Part shown: piece by piece, positions 1 through 10,676 of the stretch
Numbering within the stretch: position 1 is the stretch's first letter
Layout of the letters: each line of letters begins with the position of its first letter
Assembly (NCBI GenBank): GCA_017165825.1
Contig: CM029380.1
Location: 23,365,361-23,429,360, forward strand
Source: Hepsetus odoe
Taxonomy: Eukaryota; Chordata; Actinopteri; Characiformes; Hepsetidae
Direction: 5' to 3'
Length of the DNA: 64,000 nt
Notes under the pieces: generated by a model
The model's database searches: none
The model's input: only the letters and a program-made list of their open reading frames with translations
Told to the model about the DNA's origin: nothing
Program-made: the position numbers and the translations under genes

Positions 1-285
1 CAAAATCTGCAGCTGATTCTGAGCTCAGTTCAGTGGGGCTCGGACTCCATCTGCGCTGCGACATCCCAGAGGGTTTCTCCACTGAGCTCCTCAGTGGGGT
101 TGAGCTGCTTAATCTACATTCAATGACAGGCTGCCTCATGACTCCCCTGCTTCTCCTTACAGGCCAGCGGTTTAAACTCAAACGAGATTTCTGCTTAAGT
201 TCAAAAACTACTGCAAACTGGTGTTTTTACTCAGAGCGATCATCTACATCATTCATGTCCTTTTCCTACAACACACACAAAACAC
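1..285. other. unique non-coding sequence at window start
   Basis: No gene or known repeat is recognised. Two short related blocks (about 28-45 and 84-110) share the words gagctc and cagtgggg. The only longer open frame (33-299, plus) begins at a GTG, runs into the SINE head at 286 and has no recognisable domain. Confidence 0.5.
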
Positions 286-350
286 CAGCGGTGGTCTAGT
301 GTTTAGGCACTAAACTCCAGGATCAGAAGATCACTGGTTCAAATCCCAAA
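286..350 (+). mobile_element. SINE-A, head only
   Basis: Only the tRNA-like head survives: A-box-like ggtctagtgtttagg at 292-306 and B-box-like ggttcaaatcc at 336-346. Body and tail are missing, and a MITE-T begins some 15 bases downstream, so this copy is 3'-truncated. Confidence 0.75.
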
Positions 351-363
351 CAATGAAGATGTA

Positions 364-865
364 AATAGTGCGCAAAAATCTGGAGCCCTTCATTTCGTCC
401 TATTTTGCTTCCAGATTTTTTGTAGCTGAACCTGAGCAGTTCTCCAGATCTTCCTGAAGGACAGTGTTGTTGTTCTCCAGATCTTCCTGAAGGACAGTGT
501 TGTTGTCTCTCATGTTCAGTCCAGTCTCTGTACCTGAGCAGTTTGATAGTTCTGTGTTGGTTAATCCACACAGTGATCTACGTCTGAACCTTCAAGCAGA
601 ACAAAGCGTCTAACTTAAGACATGAAGCAGTGAAGAACCAGGAGCAGATGATTCCAGATGATCAGGTGATTACAATCAGGTTTACTCTGGAACACTGAGT
701 GGTTGGTAACCCTTTATATAGAACCTTGTATCTTTAGACGCTTTGCAGCCTGGAGCACTAAAACATTTGTTCCCATTTAATCTACTGAATGTGCCAAAGG
801 TAAATTTGAGAGGCATGAAAGAGTATTTTTGCAAGACGATTCCCAAGCAAAATAGAAAGAAGAGA
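364..865 (+). mobile_element. MITE-T copy 1, Tc1/mariner-type non-autonomous element
   Basis: The left end near 371 (gcgcaaaaatctggagcc) is a decayed form of the gtgcaaaagtcttgagcc end seen intact at 39797. It is collinear with 45030-45525 over about 500 bp, including the stretch around 540-640 and the shared motif gattcccaagcaaaata at 839-855. A roughly 35 bp unit containing ccagatcttcctgaaggacag is duplicated in tandem at 440-508. It contains no transposase. The Tc1/mariner (ISRm11-like) assignment comes from recalling similar fish elements. Confidence 0.6.
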
Positions 866-2134
866 AGAAGGAGTACCTCAAGACTTTTGCTAAGCAGTTT
901 TTATGTGAAAGTGTTCTGATAGGATGGTTGCATTTGTGGCAAGAGGAACTACTTTGATCTTTTGGACAAGCTGTGTTCACTTAAACTGGCACACTCGAGG
1001 ATGGCATACAGAATTGAATCTCTCCTCGTGAGACCGGCTGGAAAAATATGCGATATCCACTCGCCTCGGGGGTTCATTCCAAATGGAGTAGGCAGTGGTG
1101 GACATGTAAAAATTTAACAAGGCTGGCGGTCCCGGTGGATGCCTGGGGTCCGGTCCCATTGGAAGGAAGCTGCCGAAATTGCCGAAAGAACTGGCAATTT
1201 AAGCTCATTTGGACTTCACACTAATTGTATTCTAAGGAAAAAAGATCCCTTTTAGGAGTTTCTTCCACTCCAAGCAAGTATAAAGAGAGAGTGTTTGTAT
1301 GATGGCTGTAGATTTGGAATGAATGGAGCAGACGTTTCTACTCAGATCATCTCCAGAGCAGGATTGACTTTCAGAAGGTGGTGAACACAATACTTGGCAG
1401 CCATCTTTGATTCTTAGCAAAGACGGATGCCTTGGATGAATTGCTGCAGAGAGAAGAATACGTGAGTATGCTTTCACACGTTCAAGGCCAGGGTTTTGTT
1501 GTGAGCATGTTTCTGATCTTGGTAACCAACATCGCTTTAACAGGAGGCAGTGGATATTCTCCATACATCAATCATTCATCTCTGAAGGTGTTGCACTGAC
1601 TGCCAAGCTTGATTCCCCTGACCTTGCCTTACCTTTCTACTGGCCAGGTGCAAGGAGGAGGTGCAGAACTGCCCATCAATCCATCAAGAGGAAGGCTGCA
1701 TTCTGGTCCATCCTTAACCCATTCCCTCAAATGCCATTCAGAAAGGCAATTTGACCTAAAAGGAATTTGTCTCACGTAGCACACCAATGCGTTGTAATTT
1801 GTGTGGCTTTTTTGAAAGATTAACAGCCCCTGGCATTCGTGCTCCAGCTTTCTACATCGTGTGAAGAAAACCGTTTTATTGTGGAGACTCTGAAAGAGGC
1901 TATTTTTCTCATGCAGCAGAGAGGCTTTAATTGCTCGCCCACCCCAGGTTTATAAATACGCCTTGAAGGTGAAAGTACTCATGACGGCTTGCCTGATTTG
2001 AGGTGAATCACCAAGTGATGTATATACAGTCGAGCGGCAGGGCACACTTCAGTGAACGGAGAATGGAGGACATGTGAAGTGAAGGAGCATCAACTAGGAG
2101 AACGTAACACTTTTTTAGCACCTCACTACAGGCC
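866..2134. other. unique non-coding stretch
   Basis: No repeat family or exon-like structure is recognised. A 110-codon ATG-initiated frame on the minus strand (1232-1564) has no recognisable motif and I treat it as chance. Confidence 0.5.
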
Positions 2135-2440
2135 AGCGTTGCAGCTGAGATGTTCGTTGGGTGTGACGAGGAAGGCCAGGACCAGAAATGAGTATATTAG
2201 AGGGACAGCTCAGGTTGGACGCTTTCGAGACAAAGTTAGAAAAGCAAGATTGTGTTGGTCCAGATGATGATTATATCAGGGGAAGGAAGTTGAGGATGGA
2301 ACTGCCAGGAAAGAGGTGAAGAGGAAGGACAAAGAGGAGGTTTATGGACGTGGTGAGAGAAGACATAGAGGTGGCCTGGGTGAATGAGGAAGATGCAGAG
2401 GACTGGAAGAAATAGAGACAGATGATCTGCTGTCACAATC
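2135..2440 (+). pseudogene. LINE-R fragment: 3' end of RTE-like reverse transcriptase ORF
   Basis: Broken-frame translation gives SLGVTRKARTRNEYIRGTAQVGRF (split here as SLGVTRKARTRN and EYIRGTAQVGRF) and, further on, words matching MDVVRED and EEDAEDW. This is the C-terminal tail found downstream of the RT domain in RTE/BovB-like non-LTR retrotransposons. Stops and frameshifts interrupt it, for example after 2267. The fragment is 5'-truncated and runs directly into a gaa microsatellite, as expected for the LINE 3' end. Confidence 0.8.
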
Positions 2441-2443
2441 CCT

Positions 2444-2505
2444 AGAAGAAGAAGAAGAAGAAGAAGAAGAAGAAGAAGAAGAAGAAGAAGAAGAAGAAGA
2501 AGAAG
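2444..2505 (+). repeat. (GAA)n microsatellite at LINE-R 3' end
   Basis: About 20 nearly perfect gaa units lie immediately after the LINE-R fragment. The plus strand is purine-only here, so triplex structure is possible. The position suggests it grew from the LINE tail. Confidence 0.95.
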
Positions 2506-2764
2506 ACGAAGATGACAGGGCTACATAAGCCAATTACCTCACATGAAACAACATTGAATGTAATACTGGACACAGTCTTATGTGAGAAAACAAAGATCGA
2601 GTTCCAGAACAGTCAATAAATCATGTGCAGACTGCAAATATAGTCGATACAAAATGAAGGGATGTATATAAATATAGATCATGGCTTCCTGGGCATATTT
2701 ACAGGAGACATTCAATGAAAACAAACTGATAGAAATATTGTTAATGTTGATTTTACAGATGGCC
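2506..2764. other. unique AT-rich spacer
   Basis: Nothing is recognised between the gaa array and the inverted SINE pair. Confidence 0.5.
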
Positions 2765-2930
2765 AAGCGGTGGTCTGGTGTTTAGGGACTAGGCCACATA
2801 ATCGGAAGGTTATGGGTTCAAGTCCCAGACCAGTAGGCTGAGAAGGATACTGTTCCCATCTCTGCTGCCCAGGGGTTGGATGTCCCCACTGCTGCACGGC
2901 GTGGGGGTTAAAAGCAGAGGTCGCTGTGAT
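2765..2930 (+). mobile_element. SINE-A, 5' part, split by another SINE-A
   Basis: The head (ggtctggtgtttaggg, B-box-like ggttcaagtcc) and body up to ttaaaagcagagg are present. The copy stops at 2930 where a minus-strand SINE-A begins. Sequence resembling the missing 3' tail (aatagtcactttcactt) reappears at 3208-3224, after the inserted copy. Confidence 0.85.
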
Positions 2931-2931
2931 T

Positions 2932-3189
2932 TGAAAGTGAAAGTGACAACCCTTGTCATTGCAAGGTCACAGCACAGCAAGCGTGAACCACAACGAAATT
3001 GGACCTCTGCTTTTAACCCATGCACACAAACACCGTGCAGCAGTGGGCAGCTATTGAAAGTGCCCGGGGAGCAGTGACGGGGATGGTACCTTGCTCAGGG
3101 GTACCTCAGGGCAACCTACTTGTGAGGGAATCGAACCCACAACCTTCCGATGCGGGGCAACGCCCTAACCACTAGGCCACCGCTGCCCC
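2932..3189 (-). mobile_element. SINE-A, full length, inserted in SINE-A
   Basis: Reading the minus strand, the element starts at ggggcagcggtggcctagtgg (3189 downward), continues through B box and body, and ends in the gtcactttcactttca tail. It is essentially complete. Together with 2765-2930 it forms a long inverted repeat. Confidence 0.9.
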
Positions 3190-3229
3190 ATTTGTGCTCA
3201 TATTAACAAATAGTCACTTTCACTTCACC
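3190..3229 (+). mobile_element. probable displaced 3' tail of the split SINE-A
   Basis: The sequence tagtcactttcacttcacc matches the SINE-A plus-strand tail and sits immediately beyond the inserted minus-strand copy. This fits a nested insertion into the 2765-2930 copy. Confidence 0.55.
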
Positions 3230-4384
3230 GAAGGCAAGTGCGCATGAGGTTCCACCAACCGACAGAAACCTCACAATCTCACGTTGCCTCCTCGCCTTGG
3301 AAAGTGTCACGACAACTGATACCGGACACTCTTTTAAATGTCACGATAACTGAGACTTGACACTCTTTGATCAACACAGTAATTCCCTTTAAGCTTCCGT
3401 CCGTCAGGTGAAGGAAACCTGGGACGTACACCTGAAGAGGTAAGTATGGCGGAATTATTAATGCCTGAATTGTTAATGTCACATGCTATGCTAATTGAAG
3501 CTAACTAAACTGTAAAATGGTGCCAAAACCAACCAGCACGCCTGCGCTTTAAAAAGTAAAGGTTCACAAATTTCTGCCTAAGACATAAAAGATCAGAACC
3601 TTTAAAATGTGAGAACCTTTTAAGAAAACATCTCATTTACCAAAATGCATCTTTAAGGAACTGAAGGATTTGGAAAAAATATCTTAACATTTTGAAGGTC
3701 ACGAAAAAGAATGTTGTGAAGGCAGAGAAGCTTTCTGGAGGTTTTAAGAGCGTAAGTTGGTTTTGAGGTGGATTATTTATCAGGATGAGGGCTGGGAAAA
3801 AGAGATGCTCTGCGAGAAGAATATTTTTGAAGAATATTTTTGCAGTTACACTCGGAACATCTAGATCAGTCTTCATGTCGAAGGCCTTTTCAAAGTTTCA
3901 TGGAAAAAAACATCAAAAGGTCAGGGTTTACACATCAGAGCGCTTGGTTGTTCTTGTTTGAGCTCTTCTGGCTGATTCGACGCTCACGTGTCGGCTTCTT
4001 TGATGATTTAATCTGAAAATTTGATGTCGATTGGTCCCGTCAAGTCGTCTTGGGCGTGGCTTTGTTTTACCTGAAGACTTCAGGCAATTCAAGATGATGA
4101 CCGTCAAAATCCATGATTGTAATCCGACATGAATTTGTGCATCTTAGACTCTGACAGTAATAACCAAGGACTGAAAGGCCAGTCGAATTCCAACAAATCA
4201 CAACGAACGACCTCCACTGTTGGTTCAGCTGCCGTCACGCTTTAGCAGTACGTTAGCCGAGATGGGACACTTTGCATGAGGCAGGAGATGCGGGACTGTT
4301 TGGGGTCTCTCTCTCTTTCTCGGGGAGCAGCTGGACTGACTTCACAGCTGTGAACTGTACCATCACCAACAGACCCCAGCTGTT

Positions 4385-4386
<2 letters not shown>
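3230..4386. other. unique non-coding stretch with short direct duplication
   Basis: A roughly 34 bp unit is repeated at about 3303-3370 (tgtcacgacaactgata..gacactctt, then tgtcacgataactgaga..gacactctt). Otherwise nothing is recognised. The minus-strand frame 3637-3876 has no domain. Confidence 0.5.

Positions 4387-4419
<33 letters not shown>
4387..4419 (+). repeat. (TC)n microsatellite
   Basis: About 16 tc units. Short serine/leucine-rich frames across it are artefacts of the repeat. Confidence 0.95.
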
Positions 4420-4422
<3 letters not shown>

Positions 4423-4603
4423 CAGCACAACAACACTGTCCATGTTTGTTTTTGATGCTAATGGGCCCCATCATGCAAAAACACGTCCCAAAACTGCGAC
4501 TAGCAGCTGACGACGTGTCGAGTATCAGTGTGTATTTACATTGTTTGATGGGAAACGTTCTAATTCCACACTCCTTTGTGTGATCTTACAAGCTTCCACT
4601 TCA

Positions 4604-4935
4604 CCAAGCTCTTCTTACGATCTTCTTCTTTCGGCTGCTCCCATTCAGGTGTCTCCATTGCAGATCATCCGTTTCCATTTCTTCCTGTCCTCTGCATCTT
4701 CATCATTCATGCCGACCCCCTGCATGTCCTCTCTCACCGCATCCATAAACCTCCTCTATCCTGGCAGCTCCATCTTCAACATCCTTCCCCTGATATACTC
4801 CTCATCTCCTCTGCACGTGTGCAGACCAACGCAGTCTCACTTCTCTCACTTTGACTCCTAAAACGTCCCACCTGAGCCGTCCCTCTAATATACTCATTTG
4901 TAATGAGTCCTGTCCTTCTTTCACTCCCAACGCAA
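4604..4935 (-). pseudogene. LINE-R fragment, 3' end, minus strand
   Basis: Reverse-strand reading gives RNEYIRGTAQVGRF-like and MDAVREDMQGV-like words followed by the 3' UTR (gggagcagccgaaagaagaag). The fragment is 5'-truncated near 4935 and ends in a short gaaga-rich tail near 4610. The frame is broken by several indels. Confidence 0.8.
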
Positions 4936-5090
4936 ATCTCATCATCTTTTACTCTGAAACCTCGTGGAGTGTGTGAAGCGTTGAGGAAGGATGTACACAC
5001 AGGTTACACAAACATGATCTACACTGATGGGACAAGGGACACATGGGACTCAGGGAGGTTACATATTAATTCTGTTTATCTTGGAAGTGG

Positions 5091-5284
5091 GAAGTCAGAA
5101 CTGGCTCCGGAACCCAGTGATGGTAGCGCTGGAGGTGGGATTCAAACCTGTGACTTCTTGATCTATAGGCAAGTATCCTGCCACTAGACCACCAGCACCC
5201 CTGGACTCGATGACGTGGGAACTCTGACTCCAGAGGTGATTACAGTCACAATTTCCTTACAGAGATCTCAGAAGTTCTGACTTC
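5091..5284. mobile_element. possible foldback element bounded by 11 bp inverted repeats
   Basis: The word gaagtcagaac at 5091-5101 is the exact reverse complement of gttctgacttc at 5274-5284. A SINE-C piece lies between them. This could be a small foldback or MITE carrying a SINE, or chance. Confidence 0.35.
5107..5201 (-). mobile_element. SINE-C, head half
   Basis: It matches the tRNA-like end of SINE-C: accactagaccacc-type terminus, aggcaagtatcc, ggattcaaacc (B box on minus strand) and aacccagtgatgg. The agcagacgctc tail is absent. Confidence 0.75.
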
Positions 5285-6374
5285 ACCAGAAGGACACATT
5301 TAACATGAGTATTAAGGCTGATAGCAAATCATTCCCATGTATAGTTCTCAGTCACATGACCGCTAAAAAGTCCTGGAGGGCAAAAAATGCAAGACAACAA
5401 ATAAGAGTGTCTGTTAAATGTTAAATTTGAGCAAAAAAAAAAAAAAAAAGAGGCCAATTTCAATTGCTTGACAGTCTATAATCCTGCATGGATAGTGCAA
5501 CCATTAGCTGAAATTGTAATAATACCTCCTACTTCTAAGGGAAATATTTTTGACCCCTTTCTACACTCAGAAAATGAACGTATAAATGGGAAATATCTAA
5601 TTTGAAAAGGTGTGCACATGCTTGTGGTGGGGCAGAAATCTAAGCCGTAATTGTTAGAGGATCTCGTGATGATTGATTTGAGTGAAGGTTGCAGACCGTC
5701 AAGATCACCTTGCTGAACCTGTAATGGAAACATCCTTCTTTGTCCACTGTGGGATTGTCGATGAGTGATTTGGATGAGTCTTGGCATGTTGGTGAGTTAC
5801 AGTGTGCTCTCTCCTGTGGAGAAGGCTGAGAGGGGTCTGTCTGGACTGCCCTTGAGCGGGGGGTCTACAGACGGCCCCTCGCTAGGCCACTGTCTGGCCC
5901 ACATACGGCTGGACGGATGGTTCCATTAAACTGCTATGAGACAGCAGAGGAGACAGAGAACACCAGGAGAAACGTCAATCACGGACTCGCCCAGCACGCT
6001 GGCCACGGCTGGCTGAAGCTGAGGGCAATGTGTTTGTGGCCCAGCGGCTGCTGATGGAGGAGCTGGTGAAACCCAGGCTGTCATGGAGGTGAAACAGGAC
6101 ATGAGATTAGACCAATACATCCTGTAACTCTGCTCCAGCGCTCCAGTGATGGGTGGGATGCCCTGCTGGCCACCAGGCGTAAAGCTGCTGATGGTCTGTT
6201 AGAAAGGTTTATATGGGACTCAGTTTTTGCCATTAATACATCGACTTGTTATATCTTATATATTCATGTATAGTGGCTTAGTGGTCATTTTTCACAATTC
6301 AATCAAATATTTTCATTCTAATGGACCCACAAGCAGTAACTTGTAAAAAAAAAAAGACGTTGTATTCTAGAAAA
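5285..6374. other. unique non-coding stretch
   Basis: It contains a 17-base poly-A run (5433-5449). An ATG-initiated 103-codon minus-strand frame (5476-5787) has mixed composition but no motif I recognise. A transposase remnant is possible but unsupported. Confidence 0.45.
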
Positions 6375-6616
6375 TGAAGTGAAAGTGATTAACTGTCATT
6401 GTGAAACACTGCACAGCACACAGGGAAACACAACAAATTGCTTTTACTGCATTTCACCCGCGCACACCGTGCAGCAGCTCATTAAAGCGCCCGGGGAGCG
6501 GTGATGGGGACGGTACCTTGCTCAGAGATACTTCAGGGCAACCTACTGGCCTGGGATTTGAACCCACGACCTTCTGATCCTGGGGCCTCGTCCCTAAACA
6601 CTAGACTGCCCAGCAG
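6375..6616 (-). mobile_element. SINE-A, near full length
   Basis: The tail (gaagtgaaagtgatt), body (gcccggggagcggtgatgg, ggtaccttgctcag) and B box (ggatttgaaccca) are all present. The head is slightly decayed at cactagactgcccagcag. Confidence 0.9.
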
Positions 6617-6682
6617 TTTTACCTTAACAATGCTTTTATTGCCCGCAGTGGCAGAACCAGACGCTCAGTTTCTTCATAAACC

Positions 6683-6774
6683 AAGTGAAGTGAAAGTGAC
6701 TATTCTGTCATTGTGAAACACGGCACAGCACACAGCGAACCACAACGAAACGCAACCTCTGCTTCGACATATGC
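6683..6774 (-). mobile_element. SINE-A, tail half only
   Basis: The segment runs from aagtgaagtgaaagtgac to cacaacgaaacgcaacctctgc and then stops. The tRNA-like head is missing, so this copy is 5'-truncated. It has the same orientation as the copy 70 bases away. Confidence 0.8.
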
Positions 6775-7297
6775 AATGTTCCTTCAGTCATATACTCCAC
6801 GAATTCTACCCCGTGGTGGCTACGTGTCGAAATACTTTTACAAAGACTCGTTTTATTTTTTCTTCATCGGAACTGCATTCATTCCTTTAAGTTCAGACTC
6901 AGTATCCTGGGCCTGTGTGGAGCAGGCTTGGTGGCGAGTCAATACTGAACGTTCCGTCCGCGGTGCTGCTCCACAACACGAGCAAACAAAGCAAAACGGG
7001 AAAATATGTCTCGCCGATAATCCACCCCGGGCCAATACTCCAATACTCACTCTCTTCCGCAGCAGCCGCCACAAAAGGCTCTCCTTTCTGTGTTTAACAG
7101 CCACAAATCGTCCGCCGCTGAAATCTGTGTTGGTCCTCGCCTTCTCTCCCTGGAATGGAACACTTTTAGCCGCTGCGTGACGGTGGGACCGGCAGTGGGA
7201 GCAGAATTCCCACTTCAATCCAGAAAAGTCTCTTTGGCAGTGGCTGTGTGAAGCGTGAGACACCGATCTGCTATAGTGGAGCTTTCAACACGAAATG
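6775..7297. other. small CpG-containing block, no gene assigned
   Basis: CpG dinucleotides are unusually frequent at about 6940-7200 (ccgtccgcgg, cttccgcagcagccgcc, cgtccgccgctg). Overlapping long frames on both strands (6713-7180 plus; 6853-7263 minus) share this GC-rich stretch, and neither shows a domain. It could be a small CpG island or an unrecognised exon. Confidence 0.35.
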
Positions 7298-7334
7298 CAC
7301 ACACACACACACACACACACACATGCACACACAC
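7298..7334 (+). repeat. (CA)n microsatellite
   Basis: About 12 ca units interrupted once by tg. Confidence 0.95.
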
Positions 7335-7869
7335 ATGGTCCTCTGAGGCCTTTGATGAAGTCTGACACACTTTGTGCAAGACTAAAGCCCTAACATACAG
7401 CAGACACATCGAGGCAAGAGTGACCAGAATGCCGCTTCCTCTCACGCGTGAGGTCAAAGGGGAGAAATGTGAAAATGCGAGCTCATCCGAACTGACATGT
7501 CAGGCCTTGTCGTGTAAGGCAGGCCAGAAAATCAATAGCATGCTAAATTGTCACCAAGGAAAAAAGTGCACCGGTGAAGTTTCCGGTGAACGTACCGTGA
7601 GCTACGGTTCGACCTCAGTGCTTCATAGCGCTGCTACGAAGCTTACGCTCCAACCGTGAAAATCAAACCGGAAAACTCGAAAAAACTGAAGTTTACATGA
7701 ACATCATCACTTCACTTTTTTTTCCCGCCTCATTTCAAAACTTTCCTGGTGTTTTTGGTCCTCATGGGGTGTGAATATTAAATGAAGAACTGAAAGGAGG
7801 AAGAGGAGCACCACTTCTCTGCCAATAGAAGCAATGCTTCTTTGATTGCGCCAATCAAGAGCCTTTAAA
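7335..7869. other. unique non-coding stretch
   Basis: Nothing recognised. Confidence 0.5.
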
Positions 7870-8166
7870 CTTACTCATTTTCTAAGCCACTTGTCCTGAT
7901 TAGGGTTGTGGGCGGTGCCGAAGTCCATCCCAGCTCTCACAGGGAGAAAGGCTTGCCAGGTTGCCGGTCCATCACAGGTTTTACACACCCACAGGGGACA
8001 ATTTAGCATCTCCAGTCCTTCTGACCTGCGGGTCTCTGGACGGTGGAAGCTCCTGGAGGAAACACACACAGATACACGGAGAACATGAAACTCCACACTT
8101 AAAGGACCAGAACCGTCCCGCTTGGGAATCAAACCCAGGACCATCTCGCTGTGAGGCGACAGCGCC
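7870..8166 (-). mobile_element. SINE-B, near full length (DANA-like)
   Basis: On the minus strand it begins with a tRNA-like head (gctgtcgcctcacagcgag, B-box-like ggtttgattccc). It continues through gtttcctccagg and gatgctaaattgtcccc and ends at cacttgtcctgat plus tttctaagcca. This order is that of fish DANA-like SINEs. Confidence 0.85.
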
Positions 8167-8884
8167 AGCCTTTAATTTACCTGAATGAATTAAGCCAATT
8201 TATCATCAGTGCTGGGTCAGTTTGGACCCTGAAATATTTAGGAGAGAAGGTTCTTCACGTTGAAGCTTGAAGAAAATGAACTTGGTGAAGTGTCGTTCCT
8301 CTTTTGGAGCACAGCGCTGAAAAACCTGCACTCCAGCTTTGTGCCAAAGAACCGTTTTTTTCCTGCCTTGTGTTTTCTGTCGGCTCCCCGCCCGTGGCTT
8401 CACGCTGAGGGGTGTGCAGCCCTTCGCTGGCGTTTACCTCGTTAAAGGAGTCGGAGGTGTTGTGTGAGGAAGCTGCCTATTCAAATATCCATCAGCACCT
8501 ACAGCCCCGGCTCCACCGGCCCGCCGGGAGCACTCGCACCGCTGCCATCAGCAAATTGTCCTTGTCAGGAGGATATTAATATTTCCTTTGTGCTTATCGT
8601 CCGTTACAGCAGTGGTGGGAGATGCGCTGGCTGGTGTTTGGTCTTCCTCGCCAGTGGCCAAATAAAATTTTTCTGGTGCTCAATCTTGATTTAACAACAT
8701 GGGTCCTTTCGAGCTGTCAGATCAGTGTGAGCGAGCGAGCAGAACAGAACTCAAAATTGGCTTGAATAAATCAACATCAGCAAAGTGAGCTTTTCTTTCA
8801 GTGGTTCTGGCCTTTCCCAAGGCAGAAGCGCATTTTGACTGGAATATAATTTAATTTGCTTTTTACAGATGTGTGTAAAAGATC
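8167..8884. other. unique non-coding stretch
   Basis: No repeat or exon recognised. Confidence 0.5.
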
Positions 8885-9103
8885 CACTGTGGGAGCTGGC
8901 CACAGGATTGGAAGATTGTGGGTTCAAACCCCTTGCCAGTAGGTTGCCCTGAGGTACCCTTGAGTAAGGTACCGTCCCTGTCACTGCTCCCCGGGCGCTT
9001 TCAATAGCTGCACGGTGTTTGCATGGTTTAAATGCGGAGGTCCAATTTCGTTGTGGTTCACTGTGTGCTGTGCTGTGACCTCGCAATGACAAGGGTTGTG
9101 ATT
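8885..9103 (+). mobile_element. SINE-A with deleted A-box region
   Basis: The head reads cactgtgggagctggcc, lacking the usual cctagtggtta segment, so its internal promoter is probably dead. B box, body and most of the tail follow in order. Confidence 0.85.
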
Positions 9104-9686
9104 TTCTAAGTAAGAATACGTCGCTTTTCAGGAAACAAACTTCTTTCTGGCTAATGTGGGATTTTTGTGCCTACATTGGTTTAAGTGCTGATTAATATAT
9201 TCATAAAATAAAGTGAAAAGGCATGAAGTACGATCATTGAAATATTAAAATTACTTTTGCACAGTTCCCTTTTTGTGCTTTTAAAATGCATTAAAATCTC
9301 CTTTTCATACAGGATGAGAACTTTCACTTCAAGCAACAAAACAGTGAGCGAGGTGCCCAAAATGTTGCATTGGACTGTATCGACCCTTTATTTATCATAA
9401 TATCAATTATATCATTCGAGATCTGCCTTTTTAATGTTTTTCACTTTTAAGGTTCTTCAGTTGAACAACGGTAAAAAAAAATGCAATTAAAAAATGAATG
9501 AAAAAATGTGAAAACTGGAGGCCCAGCAAAACTTAAACAGAATAGTCCGAGCTGACCTACCAAGCTGGCGTTGAATTACCGGCCCTTTAAGAAGGAATGT
9601 GGCTCTTTATGCATCTGGGTGGATGTTTTGCTCACCTTCACCCAGACTGCTGGCACCAGATTTAATTTAAACATTGCATGTACACT
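9104..9686. other. unique AT-rich stretch
   Basis: AT-rich with many short A and T runs. Nothing else recognised. Confidence 0.5.
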
Positions 9687-9946
9687 CTCTGGACAAAAGT
9701 ATTAGGACATTTGGCCATCGCATCTACAGGAACCTTATGACATCCCATCCTAAACTTACATCTGACATTTGCAAAGGTGGCATCCTGTGAAAGAACCATG
9801 CTTCATTTTATTAAGTGCTTCAGAACGACTCCTTCCACCAAAGTTTTAAAACCTCACCGCACAGCTTGGGGCTTTCGTTCACCTGTGGCAATGGGTGTGG
9901 CTTAAACACCTGAATTCAAAGACAGTCCCAATACTTCTGGCCAGTT
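9687..9946. mobile_element. MITE-P copy with terminal inverted repeats
   Basis: The left end ctggacaaaagtattaggac (9689-9708) matches the reverse complement of the right end gtcccaatacttctggccag (near 9925-9944) at 17 of 20 positions. Its inner sequence gccacacccattgcc (in reverse) is shared with the copy at 11530. It is non-coding. Confidence 0.75.
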
Positions 9947-10380
9947 TTTGTCTCATTTTTCCTACTCCTTTAGTGGCAGATATAACAGATTGGTTTTTAT
10001 TACTAAGCCCAAAGCCTTAGGAAAAGCCTCGGGGTCAGCCGAGCACGGATGGCACTTTGTGAGGAAGGGAAGCAGCTGGGAGGTGCTGTGTGCTGGTGCT
10101 GGGCTCCGGTACCATTAAAGCGTTTTTAAAGGTGATACGACCTGATGGCAGGACCTTGGCAGCGGCTGTTGTTGCGGCAACCTGCCGCGTCCTTCTGCCC
10201 AAACCACATCCTGGGGGCTGAGTTGACACTCGATGTGTCAAAAAGGCATTTATATTTGTGCTTTTAATCAAATTCATTGCCATCAAAGTAATTAATTCAA
10301 GTAATTTATTGTGCACCCTTTGATAACACAGGCTTTCAGCTGCAAAAATAGCAATAATGCTCATAAAAAAGCTCCAGTAT
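9947..10380. other. unique non-coding stretch
   Basis: A 109-codon minus-strand frame (10035-10364) has no recognisable domain. Nothing else seen. Confidence 0.45.
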
Positions 10381-10676
10381 AATTGGACTCACCATGTCCA
10401 ATGCTGCCATTGAGATGGGGAGTTGGAGGGGCGTTTTTGATCAGGACATTGTCTTACATTGGTCCCTGTCCCGCTGATGCTCTTATACACAATCAGACAC
10501 TGTTCCAATGTCTAACCTTCTCCGAACAATAGAGATTTTTAGGGTCCAAACGAACCTGTTAACACCCTGGATTTCATGAGGGACAGGTTTGAGTGTCCAC
10601 AGACTTTTGGACATATATGCTTTTAAAAAAGGTGTTAAATGGTTCTTTGGGTGCTTGATGGTTGGGACACATTCTC
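10381..10676 (+). mobile_element. MITE-P right half, duplicate of 11739-11996
   Basis: It is collinear with 11739-11996: ggagttttgga-like start, attggtacctg/attggtccctg, caatcaaacactgt/caatcagacactgt, taacaccctg, atttcatgaggg and gagtgtcca..agacttttg. Similarity continues into ggttctttgggtgcttgatggtt beyond the apparent end. Confidence 0.65.

Noticed and set aside
5476..5787. 103-codon minus-strand frame as a transposase
   Set aside because: I could not match any transposase motif or locate terminal repeats.
6853..7263. 136-codon minus-strand frame with several Cys and His
   Set aside because: The Cys and His spacing does not form a zinc finger pattern, the frame overlaps an equally long plus-strand frame, and it starts in a SINE-A-adjacent GC-rich patch.
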